Below, in pieces: positions 1-7,266 of a DNA stretch of 64,000 nucleotides. The notes beneath the pieces were generated by a model. That model was not told the DNA's origin and ran no database searches. It saw only the letters and a list, made by a program, of their open reading frames with translations. A program made the position numbers and the translations under genes. The stretch's first letter is position 1. The number at the start of each line of letters is the position of its first letter. Source of the DNA: Streptomyces sp. ST2-7A (GTDB lineage Bacteria > Actinomycetota > Actinomycetes > Streptomycetales > Streptomycetaceae); assembly GCF_021390475.1 (NCBI RefSeq), contig NZ_JAJUWS010000008.1, positions 1 to 64,000 on the forward strand, given 5' to 3'.

Positions 1-134
1 CGGCCGAGCGCGGCCTGGTGGACGACGTCATCGACCCCACCGAGACCCGCGAGGTACTCATCCGTTCGCTGCGGATGCTGCGCACCAAGCACGCCGACCT
101 GCCCTCCCGCAAACACGGCAACCCACCGCAGTGA
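1..134 (+). CDS. Acyl-CoA carboxylase beta subunit, C-terminal fragment
   Basis: Only the last 43 codons lie in the window (reading frame from base 3, stop TGA at 132-134). The tail contains the arrangement ERGLVDDVIDP followed by a helix ending in RTKHADLPSRKHGNPPQ, which I recognise as the C-terminus of biotin-dependent propionyl/acetyl-CoA carboxylase carboxyltransferase (AccB/PccB) subunits. The next gene is the epsilon subunit that pairs with it, which supports the call. Such complexes make malonyl- or methylmalonyl-CoA for fatty acid and polyketide synthesis. The catalytic part is outside the window, so acetyl versus propionyl specificity cannot be judged. Confidence 0.85.
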   Translation, partial: AERGLVDDVIDPTETREVLIRSLRMLRTKHADLPSRKHGNPPQ

Positions 135-246
135 TCCAGGACTCCAGCCCCGCGTCGCCCGCCCCGGACGCCCCGCCTGCCCCACCCGCTTCCACCGGAG
201 TCCCGAGACGCGAGTCCGCCGGGTCCCATCAGGAGGAGAGATCATC

Positions 247-480
247 GTGAGCATCGCATCCACCGACCGGATCGTTCCCGCGCACCCCGCCGAGCCCGTG
301 CGGGTCGAGCGGGGGCGGGCCAACGACGAGGAACTCGCCGCCGTCACCGCCCTCCTGCTCGCCCGGGCCGGGGCCGCCCGGAACACCGCCCCCGCCGCGG
401 CGCCGCGCCGCTCGGTCGCCGGATGGCGCCGACTGGAGCGCACGCCGGGTTTCCGCGCCCCGCACAGCTGGCAGGGCTGA
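247..480 (+). CDS. Acyl-CoA carboxylase epsilon subunit
   Basis: This is a 77-residue protein starting with GTG, preceded by a strong AGGAGG Shine-Dalgarno at about 231-236. The core NDEELAAVTALLLA helix and the C-terminal SWQG are typical of actinobacterial AccE/PccE epsilon subunits, which bind and stimulate the carboxyltransferase beta subunit. It follows the beta subunit with a gap of about 110 bp and is probably cotranscribed with it. The N-terminal half is variable in the family. A long palindrome just downstream (502-571) ends the unit. Confidence comes from motif and position together. Confidence 0.85.
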   Translation: MSIASTDRIVPAHPAEPVRVERGRANDEELAAVTALLLARAGAARNTAPAAAPRRSVAGWRRLERTPGFRAPHSWQG

Positions 481-501
481 CCCGCACCGCGCACCGCGCA
501 C

Positions 502-571
502 CGCCCCGGGTACGTTTTCGGCCGGTGGACACCCTCGAGGGTGTCCACCGGCCGAAAACGTACCCGGGGCG
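502..571. terminator. Perfect 70-bp palindrome, terminator-like
   Basis: The two 35-base arms pair without a mismatch and meet at CTCGAG with no unpaired loop base. The sequence lies 22 bp after the epsilon subunit stop. The converging gene on the minus strand (707-868) could use the same structure from the other side. There is no U-tract, as is usual for intrinsic terminators in high-GC actinobacteria. Confidence 0.75.
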
Positions 572-706
572 TGTCGGCTTCCGGGGAGAGCCGGCGCCGA
601 CCCGGTGGGGCCGGGTGGGAACCGGCGGAGTCCCTCGTTCGTGGAACGTGCGTGCGGCCCGCCGAACCCGTCGGGGCGCCGAACCCGACGAAGGGGTGGG
701 GTCCCC

Positions 707-868
707 TCAGGAGCCCGGCTTGTCCATCAGCACGGTCCGGCGGGGGTTTGCGGTGGAACCCGGCAGCGGGGCCCCCCGCCGGCCCCGGGCAACCGGTGCG
801 GGGACCGGCCGCATCAGGTTGGTGCGGCGCGGATTGGCGAGGGAGGTGGGAGCGGGGGTGGTGGTCAT
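707..868 (-). CDS. Small 53-residue protein with a duplicated ANPRRTxLM motif
   Basis: ATG at 866-868, read on the minus strand, is preceded by GAGG with an 8-base spacer. The product holds ANPRRTNLM at residues 11-19 and ANPRRTVLM at 40-48, joined by a Pro/Ala/Gly/Arg-rich linker, and ends DKPGS. Between the two motif copies four codons differ only synonymously (Ala, Asn, Pro, Arg) and one differs in sense (Asn/Val). That pattern indicates selection on protein sequence rather than a DNA repeat. There is no transmembrane segment or signal peptide. It faces accE and diverges from the conservon. I do not recognise a family. A regulatory micro-protein, a partner of a conservon component, or a peptide precursor are all possible, but no modification enzyme is adjacent. 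Confidence 0.55.
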   Translation of the reverse strand: MTTTPAPTSLANPRRTNLMRPVPAPVARGRRGAPLPGSTANPRRTVLMDKPGS

Positions 869-1541
869 GTCGGCTGCCTCGAATCGCTCGGAACGGCTGG
901 TGCGGCGCGGACCGACTCGGAGGCGTGTCGGACGCGGCCGGGGGCGGTCCGTCCGACGACGACCGCCGACGTGTCCCCGCCCGGGGCGGGATCCCCGGGC
1001 GGCCGGCCCCGGTGGCGGGGCCGCGCGGGACGAGGGTAGCCCTCCGAGTACGTGCGGGCTCCCGGTACCCCACTTCGCCGGGGTTCCACACTGTGACGTT
1101 CGTCACTGCCGTGTGGTGATTTACGCGACCCCTGGCGTCCACCCAATGGTGACAAAAGGGGGTAATGACCTCATTCGCGCGTCCGCCCGGCAACCTCGAA
1201 CGTGGACTCGAGGACAGTCAACGGGGTGCGTTTTGGTGCATTTTAGTGACTTTGTCGCCCCCGGGTATCCACCATGGGTTCGTGGTTCATCACCTGGGGT
1301 GGTGAGTGTGAACCGGAACGTGCCGGCCCTTGTTGGAGTTCGAGCACTGTGCTGGAATTCGACGGACCGTTGCGGGAAAGCAGTCGGCATTCCGGGGCGC
1401 ACCACCCTCGCGCCGCGCGACGGCTGTTCGAAAGGGGACGTTTCGGTCACCCACGACCGTCAGGGGGGTTACACGGTCCCCCGGCTCGATACCGTCTGCC
1501 GCGTCCGCGGCACGACGCCTGGTCCAGAGGTTGCGACGCCA
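869..1541. other. Divergent intergenic region upstream of the first conservon
   Basis: No convincing gene lies here. The region is less GC-rich than its surroundings between about 1090 and 1300, consistent with promoters for cvnA (plus strand) and the small repeat-motif gene (minus strand). It contains a Crp-like palindrome at 1092-1107. A fragment resembling the PRRT coding stretch of the minus-strand gene recurs at about 899-913 but has no start codon in frame. Confidence 0.4.
1092..1107. promoter_or_regulatory. Candidate Crp-type operator
   Basis: TGTGA-N6-TCACT is present, with a perfect GTGACG/CGTCAC inverted repeat around TT. It fits the general Crp consensus TGTGA-N6-TCACA at nine of ten defined positions and the GTG-N6-GNCAC form reported for Streptomyces Crp. 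It sits about 435 bp before cvnA and 224 bp before the minus-strand small gene. Assignment to Crp is inference from the motif alone. Confidence 0.4.
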
Positions 1542-4500
1542 GTGCAGGGACGTTTCAAGAGGGAAGGCAACGCCACCGGAGAATCGGAGCGCGGCGGTAC
1601 CACCGGCCGCCACTCCTCCTCCGGGCGTGCTCACGGCGATGACACCACGCAGGCCGCCGTGACCGCCGACGAACCCGACGCGCGGGACACCGCGCGGGGG
1701 GACGCCGGCGACGCCGCCGCGCACCGCAAGGCACCAACCGGGGGCGGGTCGCGTCTCGCGCTGGGAAACTGGCGCATCAGCACCCGTCTGATCTCACTGA
1801 TCGCGCTCCCGGTGGTCGCGGCCACCGCCCTGGGCGCGGTCCGCATCCAGGACTCGATGGAGAGCATCGAGCAGCTGGACAACATGCAGCTGCTCACCAA
1901 CATGACGCAGCAGGCGACCCGGTTGGCCGCCGCGCTCCAGGAGGAGCGCGACCGCTCCGCGGGTCCGCTGGTCAGCGGTCGCAGTGCCAAGAGCGAGGAC
2001 GTCACCACCCCCCGCGAGCGCACCGATTCCTCCCGCCAGGCCTTCGCCGAGGCCACTCTGGCCATCGACGGCAACGACGAAGCCATGGTGGGCATCAACG
2101 CCCGCGTGCTGGACATCGGCCGTCAGCTCAACCAGATCAAGATTATCCGCGACGAGGCGTACGAGGACGAGGACTACGTCTCGCAGACGGTCATGCGCTA
2201 CAGCGAGCTGATCGACTCGCTGCTCTCCCTCGCCCAGGACCTCGCGCAGGCCACCAGCAACAGCGAGATGATCCGCAGCACCCGGGCCCTCGCGGCCTTC
2301 TCCACCGCCAAGGAGCAGGCCTCCATCCAGCGGGCCATCATCAGTGGTGGTTTCGCCCGCGCCGAGGTCGACGGTCAGGAGGCCGGCCTCTCCCGCAGCG
2401 ACTGGCGCTACGGCAGCACCGCGCTGGACAACGAGAAGGCCGCCATGCGGAGCTTCGCCCAGCTGTACGGGGACAAGGAGCGCACCGACGACCTGATCGA
2501 GCCGCTGGAGGGTGGCATCGTCAACGTCGTGGCCGCCAACCAGCTGGCCGAGAGCGTCTTCTCCAAGGAAGACGCGATCACCGGTCAGTTCCGCAGCTAC
2601 CGGGACTGGTACGACCTCAGCCGGACCAAGATCGAGGCCATGGACATCATCGAGCAGACCCTGCTCGAGGAGATGGAGGAGCAGGCCCGCCAGCTCCGTG
2701 ACGAGGCCCAGCGGGACGCCATCCTCAACGGTGCCCTGATCATCCTGGTACTCGGTCTCTCCCTCGTCGGCGCCTTCGTCGTGGCCCGCTCCATGGTCCG
2801 TTCCCTGCGTCGGCTGCAGGACACCGCGCAGGACGTGGCACACCGCCGCCTGCCCGAGGTCGTGCGCCAGATGTCCGAGACCGACCCCCAGGACGTGGAC
2901 ACCACCGTGGAGTCGGTCGGTGTGCACACCCGCGACGAGATCGGCCGCGTGGCCCAGGCGTTCGACGAGGTGCACCAGCAGGCGGTCCTCCTCGCCGGCG
3001 AGCAGGCCCAGCTGCGGGGCAACGTCAACGCGATGTTCACCAACCTCTCGCGCCGCAGCCAGGGCCTCATCCAGCGTCAGCTGTCGCTGATCTCCGAGCT
3101 GGAGTCCCGCGAGGCCGACCCGGACCAGCTCTCCGTGCTGTTCAAGCTGGACCACCTCGCGACCCGTATGCGTCGGAACGGTGAGAACCTGCTGGTTCTC
3201 GCGGGTGAGGAGCCCGGCCGGCGCTGGACCCGGCCGGTGCCGCTGGTCGACGTCCTGCGTGCCGCCGCCTCCGAGGTGGAGCAGTACGAGCGGATCGAGC
3301 TGGCCGCCGTGCCCAAGACCGAGGTCGTCGGCCGATCCGTCAACGACCTCGTGCACCTCCTGGCCGAGCTGTTGGAGAACGCCACCTCGTTCTCCTCCCC
3401 GCAGACCAAGGTCAAGGTCACCGGTCACCAGCTTCCCGACGGCCGTGTGCTGGTCGAGATCCACGACACCGGCATCGGCCTGTCCCCCGAGGACCTGGGC
3501 GAGATCAACGAGCGGTTGGCCAACCCGCCGACGGTGGACGTCTCCGTCTCCCGCCGCATGGGTCTGTTCGTGGTCGGTCGACTCTCGCTGCGCCACGGCA
3601 TCCGCATCCAGCTGCGCCCCTCGGACTCCGGTGGCACCACCGCGCTGGTCATGCTGCCCGCCGAGGTGGCCCAGGGCGGGGTGCGCAAGCCCAACGGCCC
3701 GGCCGGTGCCCGCACCGACGCCGCCGGCCAGCCCCCGTCCGCGACCCTGCGTCGCGAGCCCGCCGATCGGCGGGGCCCGGGCGACCAGGGCCCGCCGGTG
3801 GAGCCGGGCCCCTCGCGGGGACAGGTCCCCGGCGCGGCGCGTCCCGCGTTGCCCTCCCGCCCGATGGGACCGGGTGGCCCGGCGGCTCCGCCCGACCAGG
3901 GTCAGGGCTTCCCCCGGACACCGGTGCCCAACGGGGTCGGGGCGGGAGAGCACCGCCCGAGCTGGGCCTCCGGGGGCAACGATCGAATACCGGCCGACGC
4001 CCGGGCCCGGGGCCACGAGGACCCCAACGGCGGGGACACCCGGGAATTCCCGGCCGTGGCACCGTCCGGCGCCCCCGCCGGTCAGGCATTCCAGCAGTAC
4101 CCGCAGCAGGCGCAGTCCCGGGGCGAGGAGGCATCCCGGCAGGACGTGTTCGCCCGGGGGCAGCAGGCACCCGTCGGCGACCACACCCGGGTGGACGACC
4201 GCGGCGGACAACCCCGGGACGACTGGGCCGCCGGATACGCGGGCGGGTCGGACGCCCCGGCACCCGAGCAGCGCCAGGGGGAGCGGCCCGCCGCTCCCGG
4301 CGTCCCCGGCGGGGGATGGACCCTCGCGCCCGGCAACGGTCCCGGCAACCCCGGCGCACCGGCGGCGGACCGCTTCCCGGTGGCGCGCGACCGTCGACCC
4401 GAGGCACTGCCCCCGGCGCCTCCGAACGACCCGGGGCGCGCCCCGGAGCGCACGCCCATCTTCGAACAGATGGAGTCCACCTGGTTCGATTCGCGTCGGC

Positions 4501-5000
4501 GGACCGGGCCCGGGCCCGAGGCGGGCGACTCCACCGGTTCGGACGGTGTCGGTGAGGGGCCGCGTCCCCCCGCCCCGCCGGCCGAGCGCCCCACCGCTCC
4601 GCCGCCTCCCGCGGCGGCCCCGCCATCCGGCGCGAACGGCTCCCCGGAGTCGGCCCCCGCGCCTGCCGGAGCGGGTGCGAGCGCGGGAGCGAGCCGGCCG
4701 GGCTGGACGCCCTCGCCCAACGACGAGCGGTGGCGTCGTGCCGAACAGCTGCGGCAGCCCGCCGCGGGCGGGATCACCACCTCGGGTCTGCCGCGGCGCG
4801 TGCCGCGTGCGAACCTGATGGCCGGTACCGCGCAACAGCGCGAGACCACGACCACCGGACCACAGGTGTCCCGGGCCCCGGCGGATGTCCGGGGCCGGCT
4901 GACCAACCTCCGCCGCGGCATCCAACAGGGTCGCCAGGCGGGTACGGGGGCCACGAACACCGATCGGGGCTTCGGTTCGAACTATGGGCAGGAGCGTTGA
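1542..5000 (+). CDS. cvnA: Conservon sensor histidine kinase-like protein CvnA, copy 1
   Basis: This 1152-residue protein has a GTG start, chosen because VQGRFKREG is the N-terminus I recall for this family; the frame stays open further upstream. Transmembrane helices lie at about 84-100 and 394-414, enclosing a helical extracytoplasmic nitrate/nitrite-sensor-like domain. A HAMP segment, an H-box-like LDHLATRMRRNGENLLVL region and an HATPase domain (N box HLLAELLENATSF about 605-617, G1 box HDTGIGL about 641-647) follow. About 440 Pro/Gly-rich, probably disordered residues end in a conserved stretch with SGLPRRVPRANL and VRGRLTNLRRGI. CvnA is known as the membrane component of the G-protein-like conservon that recruits CvnB, C and D. 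The cvnB start lies 2 bp after its stop. Confidence 0.9.
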   Translation: MQGRFKREGNATGESERGGTTGRHSSSGRAHGDDTTQAAVTADEPDARDTARGDAGDAAAHRKAPTGGGSRLALGNWRISTRLISLIALPVVAATALGAVRIQDSMESIEQLDNMQLLTNMTQQATRLAAALQEERDRSAGPLVSGRSAKSEDVTTPRERTDSSRQAFAEATLAIDGNDEAMVGINARVLDIGRQLNQIKIIRDEAYEDEDYVSQTVMRYSELIDSLLSLAQDLAQATSNSEMIRSTRALAAFSTAKEQASIQRAIISGGFARAEVDGQEAGLSRSDWRYGSTALDNEKAAMRSFAQLYGDKERTDDLIEPLEGGIVNVVAANQLAESVFSKEDAITGQFRSYRDWYDLSRTKIEAMDIIEQTLLEEMEEQARQLRDEAQRDAILNGALIILVLGLSLVGAFVVARSMVRSLRRLQDTAQDVAHRRLPEVVRQMSETDPQDVDTTVESVGVHTRDEIGRVAQAFDEVHQQAVLLAGEQAQLRGNVNAMFTNLSRRSQGLIQRQLSLISELESREADPDQLSVLFKLDHLATRMRRNGENLLVLAGEEPGRRWTRPVPLVDVLRAAASEVEQYERIELAAVPKTEVVGRSVNDLVHLLAELLENATSFSSPQTKVKVTGHQLPDGRVLVEIHDTGIGLSPEDLGEINERLANPPTVDVSVSRRMGLFVVGRLSLRHGIRIQLRPSDSGGTTALVMLPAEVAQGGVRKPNGPAGARTDAAGQPPSATLRREPADRRGPGDQGPPVEPGPSRGQVPGAARPALPSRPMGPGGPAAPPDQGQGFPRTPVPNGVGAGEHRPSWASGGNDRIPADARARGHEDPNGGDTREFPAVAPSGAPAGQAFQQYPQQAQSRGEEASRQDVFARGQQAPVGDHTRVDDRGGQPRDDWAAGYAGGSDAPAPEQRQGERPAAPGVPGGGWTLAPGNGPGNPGAPAADRFPVARDRRPEALPPAPPNDPGRAPERTPIFEQMESTWFDSRRRTGPGPEAGDSTGSDGVGEGPRPPAPPAERPTAPPPPAAAPPSGANGSPESAPAPAGAGASAGASRPGWTPSPNDERWRRAEQLRQPAAGGITTSGLPRRVPRANLMAGTAQQRETTTTGPQVSRAPADVRGRLTNLRRGIQQGRQAGTGATNTDRGFGSNYGQER

Positions 5001-5001
5001 G

Positions 5002-5427
5002 GTGAGCGGGATGATGAGCCAGGCGGCGCAGAACCTGAACTGGTTGATCACCAGCTTTGTGGAGAACACCCCCGGGGTGTCGCACACGGTGGTGGTCTCC
5101 GCTGATGGTCTTCTTCTGGCGTTGTCCGAGGGTTTCCCGCGGGATCGTGCGGATCAGTTGGCGGCGGTGGCGTCGGGTTTGACGTCGTTGACCGCGGGTG
5201 CTTCGCGGATCTTCGAGGGTGGTGTGGTGAATCAGACGGTGGTGGAGATGGAGCGTGGGTTCCTTTTCCTCATGTCGATCTCGGATGGTTCCTCGTTGGC
5301 GGTGTTGGCGCATCCGGATGCCGACATCGGTCTGGTGGGGTACGAGATGGCGTTGTTGGTGGACCGCGCGGGTGCGGTTCTGACGCCTGATCTGCGCGCC
5401 GAACTTCAGGGTAGTCTTCTCAACTGA
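5002..5427 (+). CDS. cvnB: Roadblock/LC7-domain protein CvnB, copy 1
   Basis: A 141-residue roadblock-fold protein begins with GTG two bases after cvnA; AGGAGCG within the end of cvnA is its ribosome binding site. The core LNWLITSFVENTPGVSHTVVV and the later EMERGFLFLMSI are typical of bacterial roadblock proteins that act as regulatory partners of MglA-type GTPases. In the conservon it is thought to bridge CvnA and the GTPase CvnD. From its third Met codon onward it differs from the second copy (10460-10882) at only two bases near the 3' end. Its codons favour TTG, GTG and CGT, unlike the GC-ending codons of cvnA. Confidence 0.93.
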   Translation: MSGMMSQAAQNLNWLITSFVENTPGVSHTVVVSADGLLLALSEGFPRDRADQLAAVASGLTSLTAGASRIFEGGVVNQTVVEMERGFLFLMSISDGSSLAVLAHPDADIGLVGYEMALLVDRAGAVLTPDLRAELQGSLLN

Positions 5428-5513
5428 ACCGAACGCTCCCCCCACATGAGCACCACTCAGTCCGTCAGGCACACGACTCGCAATGCCGATCTCATGTCCC
5501 CTCCGGAGGAGCT

Positions 5514-5927
5514 ATGACCACCCCGCCACCGTCGCAGGGTTCGTACGGTGACCGCCATGGCGGCGCCGCCTACGACGACGAGGGCGAACAGCCGTTGGTG
5601 CGTCCGTACGCCATGACCGGTGGGCGGACGCGCCCGCGGTACCAGTTGGCGATCGAGGCGCTGGTCGGTACCAGCGCCGAACCGATGCAACTCCAGGGGC
5701 TGCTCCCCGAGCACCAGCGGATCTGCCAGCTCTGCCTGCCGGAGGTCAAGTCGGTCGCGGAGGTTTCCGCGCTGCTCTCCATTCCCCTTGGTGTGGCCCG
5801 GATCCTCGTCGCCGATCTGGCGGAGGCCGGGCTGGTCGCCATTCACCAGCCGGGGGACGGCGATTCGGCCGGACAGCCGGACGTGACGCTGCTCGAAAGG
5901 GTGCTCAGTGGACTTCGCAAGCTCTAG
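5514..5927 (+). CDS. cvnC: DUF742 protein CvnC, copy 1
   Basis: This 137-residue protein has an ATG start with GGAGGA 3 bases upstream. The conserved stretches QPLVRPYAMTGGRTRPRYQLAIEALV and a winged-helix-like half (VKSVAEVSALLSIPLGVARILVADL) define DUF742, the third conservon component, of unknown biochemical activity. Its end overlaps the start of cvnD by 20 bp, indicating translational coupling. Comparison with the second copy is mosaic: two tracts are nearly base-identical, separated by a diverged segment at about 5669-5744. The pattern looks like partial gene conversion. Confidence 0.9.
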   Translation: MTTPPPSQGSYGDRHGGAAYDDEGEQPLVRPYAMTGGRTRPRYQLAIEALVGTSAEPMQLQGLLPEHQRICQLCLPEVKSVAEVSALLSIPLGVARILVADLAEAGLVAIHQPGDGDSAGQPDVTLLERVLSGLRKL

Positions 5928-6501
5928 CGGTGCGGCCGGGGCGGCTCCGGCTCGTTCCACGACTTCGGCGAAGATCGTGGTCGCCGGTGGGTTCGGTGTG
6001 GGCAAGACCACGTTCGTGGGTGCTGTTTCGGAGATCAACCCGTTGCGGACCGAGGCGGTGATGACGTCGGCGTCGGCGGGGATCGATGATTTGACGCACA
6101 CCGGTGGAAAGACCACGACGACGGTGGCGATGGACTTCGGTCGTATCACGTTGGATCAGGATTTGATCCTGTATCTGTTCGGGACGCCGGGTCAGGATCG
6201 TTTCTGGTTCATGTGGGACGATCTGGTGCGTGGTGCGATCGGTGCGGTGGTGTTGGTGGACACGCGCCGGTTGGCGGATTGTTTTCCGGCGGTGGATTAC
6301 TTCGAGAACAGTGGTCTGCCGTTCGTGATCGCGTTGAACGGGTTCGACGGATACCAGCCGTACGCTCCGGAGGAGGTGCGGGAGGCGTTGCAGATCGGGC
6401 CGGACGCTCCGATCATCACGACGGACGCGCGGCATCGTGGTGAGGCGAAGTCGGCGTTGATCACGTTGGTGGAGCACGCGTTGATGGCTCGTCTGCGCTG
6501 A
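5908..6501 (+). CDS. cvnD: Conservon small GTPase CvnD, copy 1
   Basis: This 197-residue Ras-like GTPase has a GTG start inside cvnC. Visible nucleotide-binding motifs are P-loop GGFGVGKTT at about 29-37, switch II GTPGQDRF at about 92-99 and ALNGFD in the position of NKxD. The family is related to MglA/Arf-type GTPases; the nucleotide state is thought to control assembly with CvnA/CvnB. It is almost identical in DNA sequence to the second copy (one Tyr/His codon change), and identity runs on about 40 bp past the stop. Codon usage is poorer in GC at third positions than in neighbouring genes. Confidence 0.93.
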   Translation: MDFASSSGAAGAAPARSTTSAKIVVAGGFGVGKTTFVGAVSEINPLRTEAVMTSASAGIDDLTHTGGKTTTTVAMDFGRITLDQDLILYLFGTPGQDRFWFMWDDLVRGAIGAVVLVDTRRLADCFPAVDYFENSGLPFVIALNGFDGYQPYAPEEVREALQIGPDAPIITTDARHRGEAKSALITLVEHALMARLR

Positions 6502-6621
6502 TCCGTCCCCGGGCGCACGGATCCCGGCGACGACGACACACGGGAGGGACGACCTCCCGGATCGCAGGTCGTGCGGGAGGCGGAGAACGGTCCGCGGCAC
6601 GATCGATTCACGAGTCGGCGT

Positions 6622-6653
6622 ACGAACCCCCGGGGGAGACCCCGGGGGTTCGT
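6622..6653 (+). terminator. Terminator hairpin after the first conservon
   Basis: A 14-bp perfect stem (ACGAACCCCCGGGG with its complement) encloses a 4-base loop, 120 bp after cvnD. No equivalent hairpin follows the second copy at the same distance, so it lies outside the homogenised block. Confidence 0.65.
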
Positions 6654-7266
6654 CGTCGTTCACGGGCGCTTCGCCGAGAAGGCGTCGGGGCCCGGGGCGG
6701 AGGGGAGGCCCGGAGTCCTCACGCCTCCCGTCGGGTGGGGCGCCTTCCCGGGCGGCCCCCGAAGGACTTCCCGGAGCCCCTTCGCACCGGGGCTCCTCCG
6801 GGGTCTTCCCGTCAGCCCGGGGTGGGCGACGCCCCCCGCTCCCCGTGGCGGGACATGGGCGTCCCGGGTGCCCCACGGGTCACCGGAAGCCCCATCCGTC
6901 CCCGTGGTGGCGGCGGGAAGGGGCCCGGGGAGGCTCTTCACCTCCCCCGGGAGCCGGCCGGCCATCACTTCCCTGTGTTCTTCACCACCCCTCCCGAAAG
7001 CGCTCACCGCCGTACGACATGCTTGATAACGGTTCGGCAGGCAATCACCGCGAACCGAATACGTCCGGCGATCGCGCCGTTCCTCTCCGCGTCCACGGGT
7101 GCTCCTTTTTCGGCACTATTGTCGGGTACGTCGACATCGTCCCGTCGGGCGAGTGACCGTAATGGTGCCCCCGGGGGATTGGAAAGTGCGGGCGTGACGT
7201 GCTGAAATCCGAGCAACCAGGCAGTAGCCGCGGCCCCCGGGGCCGATGCCGAGAGGTGAGAGGCCA
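6654..7266. other. Intergenic region between the two conservons
   Basis: I see no supported gene. The left part is very GC-rich. The right part (about 7005-7160) is relatively AT-rich and is the likely promoter region of the second conservon. Confidence 0.4.

Noticed and set aside
869..913. A third copy of the PRRT motif upstream of the small repeat-motif gene
   Set aside because: The frame reads VGPRRTSRSERFEAAD directly into the ATG, but no ATG, GTG or TTG precedes it; it looks like leader sequence with chance or ancestral similarity.
423..1541. Upstream extension of the cvnA copy 1 frame to 423
   Set aside because: The extension runs through the palindrome and the minus-strand gene, is low complexity, and lacks the known CvnA start.
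1794..5087. A 1097-codon open frame on the minus strand
   Set aside because: It is antisense to cvnA copy 1. Its translation is repetitive Gly/Val/Leu/His/Gln without domain, the usual mirror of a high-GC gene.
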